Part shown: positions 62,498-64,000 of the stretch, in pieces
How positions within the stretch are numbered: the first letter of the stretch is position 1
Layout: the number at the start of each line of letters is the position of its first letter
Assembly: GCF_001612965.1 (NCBI RefSeq)
Contig: NZ_BDBL01000037.1
Coordinates: 1 to 64,000 of the forward strand
DNA from: Nocardia kruczakiae NBRC 101016
Lineage (GTDB): Bacteria > Actinomycetota > Actinomycetes > Mycobacteriales > Mycobacteriaceae
Direction: 5' to 3'
DNA: 64,000 nucleotides
Translations under genes and position numbers: made by a program
The notes under the pieces: model-generated
What the model was told of the DNA's origin: nothing
What the model saw: the letters and a program-made list of their open reading frames with translations, nothing else
Database searches by the model: none

Positions 62498-63183
62498 GCC
62501 TGCCCACCACGCTGAGTACGCGCACTCTCGAAATACTTTCCGGCGCAACGGGTTCGATCGTCGTCGCGGAGAGAGCGCTGCACAGTCCCATGTCACCCGA
62601 ACCGGTGGGCAGGTTGCGGGTGTTGCGCGGTGGTCTGATCGACAAGGTGGTGACCGTCGATCTGGTGGTGCCGCCCATCGGCCTGGACAGCCATATGATC
62701 TTCGCGTTCACCGCGGCCGATTCCGCGGTGCCGCATTTCACGCTCGACGCGGTCTACGGCGGCGAGTACTACGCCATGCACCTGGACCTGATTCCGCGTG
62801 CCGATCTGGCGGTGAATCTGGATTATCTGGACGCCGTCTATCTGCCGTTGACGCCGCTGCTGGATGCGGCCTGGCAGCTCGACGGCGTCGCACCGGCCGC
62901 CATCGGTCCCCGGCAGCGGGCGCTGATGTCACCGTGGATGGTGGTGTGCCGGGCGAGCGAATCGGCGTTCGGGCAACTCACCGAGACCGTCGACGCATAC
63001 CTGCGGCATTGGCTCACCCTGCTGGACAAGGGCGTTCCGGCCCCGGATGCCGATCTGCCGGCCCGCGATCGCGCGAATCGCGCCAACCTGTTCAGCCCCG
63101 AGGTCGACCCGGTGTGGCATCAGGTGACCCGCCTGCTGGGCGCCGAGCAATCCGAACAGGTGCGCCGGGAGTTGCAGGGATGA
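62494..63183 (+). CDS. RCC-reductase/bilin-reductase-like protein 2
   Basis: The 229-residue protein contains the same motif as the first copy, PRADL (101-105) and DYLDAVY (110-116), preceded by 'PHFTLDAVYGGEYYAMHLDL'. This is the region that in RCCR reads as acidic and aromatic residues leading into PRxDL. A C-terminal 'MSPWMVVCRASESAFGQLTE' also recalls the RCCR 'MSP' segment. It is clearly diverged from copy 1, so the two may act on different intermediates or as a pair. The ATG overlaps the Rieske stop by 4 bases. The assignment rests on motif and context. Confidence 0.6.
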   Translation: MSLPTTLSTRTLEILSGATGSIVVAERALHSPMSPEPVGRLRVLRGGLIDKVVTVDLVVPPIGLDSHMIFAFTAADSAVPHFTLDAVYGGEYYAMHLDLIPRADLAVNLDYLDAVYLPLTPLLDAAWQLDGVAPAAIGPRQRALMSPWMVVCRASESAFGQLTETVDAYLRHWLTLLDKGVPAPDADLPARDRANRANLFSPEVDPVWHQVTRLLGAEQSEQVRRELQG

Positions 63184-64000
63184 GCACCACGGAGCCGAGC
63201 CGCTGGCAGCAGCGGATCGCGGGCGAATGGGTGGGGCGGCCCTCGCTGTTCGACGCCGAGGGCGTCTGGCTGGGATTCGAGGATATCCGCCGGTCCTCGG
63301 TGTTCGAGGACGGCACGACCACCTACTACATGGACGGCGGGCTCTCCGGCGGCGGACGGATGGCTGGGCGGTTCGCCCTCGGCGCCCCGTTCGAATTCGG
63401 TGTCCTGGACTCCGACGGCGATCGCATCTACACCGGGCCCGACTTCTACGGCTCCGGGCAGCCCTACGGCGGATTCGTCGACGCCCACTACTACGGGCCC
63501 GGCTGGCAGGTCTCGCTGAACACGTGGAATCAGACGATCGACGACACCCAGGTGTATTCGTCGCTGCTGTATCAGGGCCCGGCGATGGTCGGCGTGTTCA
63601 CCGGGCTCTACACCCGAGACCCGGCGCTCGCCGAGGAGCGAGTGAATACCGAAACGCGCTGTGGTGGAGTGACATTCATTTTTCCCACCAAGGACGACAG
63701 TTGCTATGCCGGCGATCTGGAAGTGTGGTCGGTGGAGCAGCGCAGCCTAGGCACTACTCGGCTGACCCGCACCGTCGGACCCCTCGGCCTGCTCACCGCG
63801 GCCCATCGGCTCGAGTTCGCGGGGCCGCTCGGATCCGTGATCGATGTCGTCGTCCGTCGCGACGGCGCACGCACATTCCACGAGGGCCCCGACGCGTTCG
63901 GCAACGGATTGGCTTGCGGCCGAGCCAATTTCGTACGGCTGCACCACCGTGACGGCCGTCGGCTCATCGGCCGCGAATTCATGATGGACGCCGAACCGGG
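63180..64000 (+). CDS. Beta-rich (calycin-like?) protein, cut by window end
   Basis: The first 273 residues are visible; the gene continues past 64000. The sequence alternates short strands and Gly-rich turns ('IAGEWVGRPSLFDAEGVWLG', 'YMDGGLSGGGRMAGRF', 'GFVDAHYYGPGWQVSLNTWN'), which suggests a beta-barrel or beta-sandwich, possibly lipocalin/CpcT-like. No known catalytic motif is seen and there is no signal peptide. The ATG overlaps the upstream stop by 4 bases, so it is the fifth coupled partner in the operon. A role in holding a linear tetrapyrrole would be consistent, but nothing specific proves it. Confidence 0.7.
   Translation, partial: MSTTEPSRWQQRIAGEWVGRPSLFDAEGVWLGFEDIRRSSVFEDGTTTYYMDGGLSGGGRMAGRFALGAPFEFGVLDSDGDRIYTGPDFYGSGQPYGGFVDAHYYGPGWQVSLNTWNQTIDDTQVYSSLLYQGPAMVGVFTGLYTRDPALAEERVNTETRCGGVTFIFPTKDDSCYAGDLEVWSVEQRSLGTTRLTRTVGPLGLLTAAHRLEFAGPLGSVIDVVVRRDGARTFHEGPDAFGNGLACGRANFVRLHHRDGRRLIGREFMMDAEP

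Overview
The window is GC-rich DNA with dense, short-spaced genes, many GTG starts and 4-base ATGA/GTGA stop-start overlaps. It carries actinobacterial families such as the high-affinity group 1h [NiFe]-hydrogenase operon, neocarzinostatin-fold secreted proteins, FadE34-type fused acyl-CoA dehydrogenase and many P450, TetR and MarR genes. A mycolate-type actinomycete (Nocardia/Rhodococcus/Mycobacterium-like) fits best. This is inference, since no rRNA gene is present. I saw no tRNA, rRNA, IS element, phage gene or CRISPR array.

Layout. 0.2-1.1 kb: a YihY/BrkB membrane protein. 1.1-16.4 kb: one leftward block of 17 genes forming an apparently complete group 1h [NiFe]-hydrogenase system, in transcription order hypA, hypB, hhyS, hhyL, a NifU/Rieske-like protein, four genes of unknown role, a maturation protease, hypC, hypF, a second hypC, hypD, hypE, a nickel permease and a last unknown gene. 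Most neighbours overlap by 4 bases. 16.4-17.2 kb: a decayed patatin-like gene and a small remnant. 17.2-31.7 kb: mixed regulator/enzyme pairs, namely acyl-CoA dehydrogenase/TetR around a perfect inverted repeat, TetR/P450, a fused acyl-CoA dehydrogenase, cupin/XRE/CMD/aldo-keto reductase, an RsbQ-RsbP-like signalling pair, a methyltransferase, and quinone oxidoreductase/MarR around three tandem operators. 31.7-39.5 kb: a ferredoxin/ferredoxin reductase/P450 operon, an MFS exporter with a weak iron box, an amine oxidase, an SDR and a RibD-like reductase.

39.5-64 kb looks like one large catabolic island. It contains a hydantoinase/imidase-type amidohydrolase, two type III CoA-transferases, a cyclase-family hydrolase, an MmgE/PrpD protein, an HMG-CoA-lyase-like enzyme, an isochorismatase-type amidase and an IclR regulator. 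It continues with a five-gene oxidation operon (flavin reductase, acyl-CoA-dehydrogenase-like oxidase, two aldehyde dehydrogenases, FAD monooxygenase), three neocarzinostatin-fold exported proteins with a 12-TM-like membrane protein, and an operon running off the window. That last operon encodes a double nitrilase, two proteins sharing a motif with red chlorophyll catabolite reductase, an alpha/beta hydrolase, a Rieske oxygenase and a predicted beta-rich protein.

Six sites of one inverted-repeat pattern (NGTTTCS-N5-SGAAACN) lie before the IclR gene and before five other transcription units of this island, which argues for one regulon. My leading hypothesis is a pathway for binding, opening and mineralising a tetrapyrrole (chlorophyll- or bilin-like) pigment. 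Its maleimide-type breakdown products would be opened by the imidase and amidases, activated as CoA esters and cleaved to central metabolites. That is inference from families, order and shared operators, not a demonstrated function.
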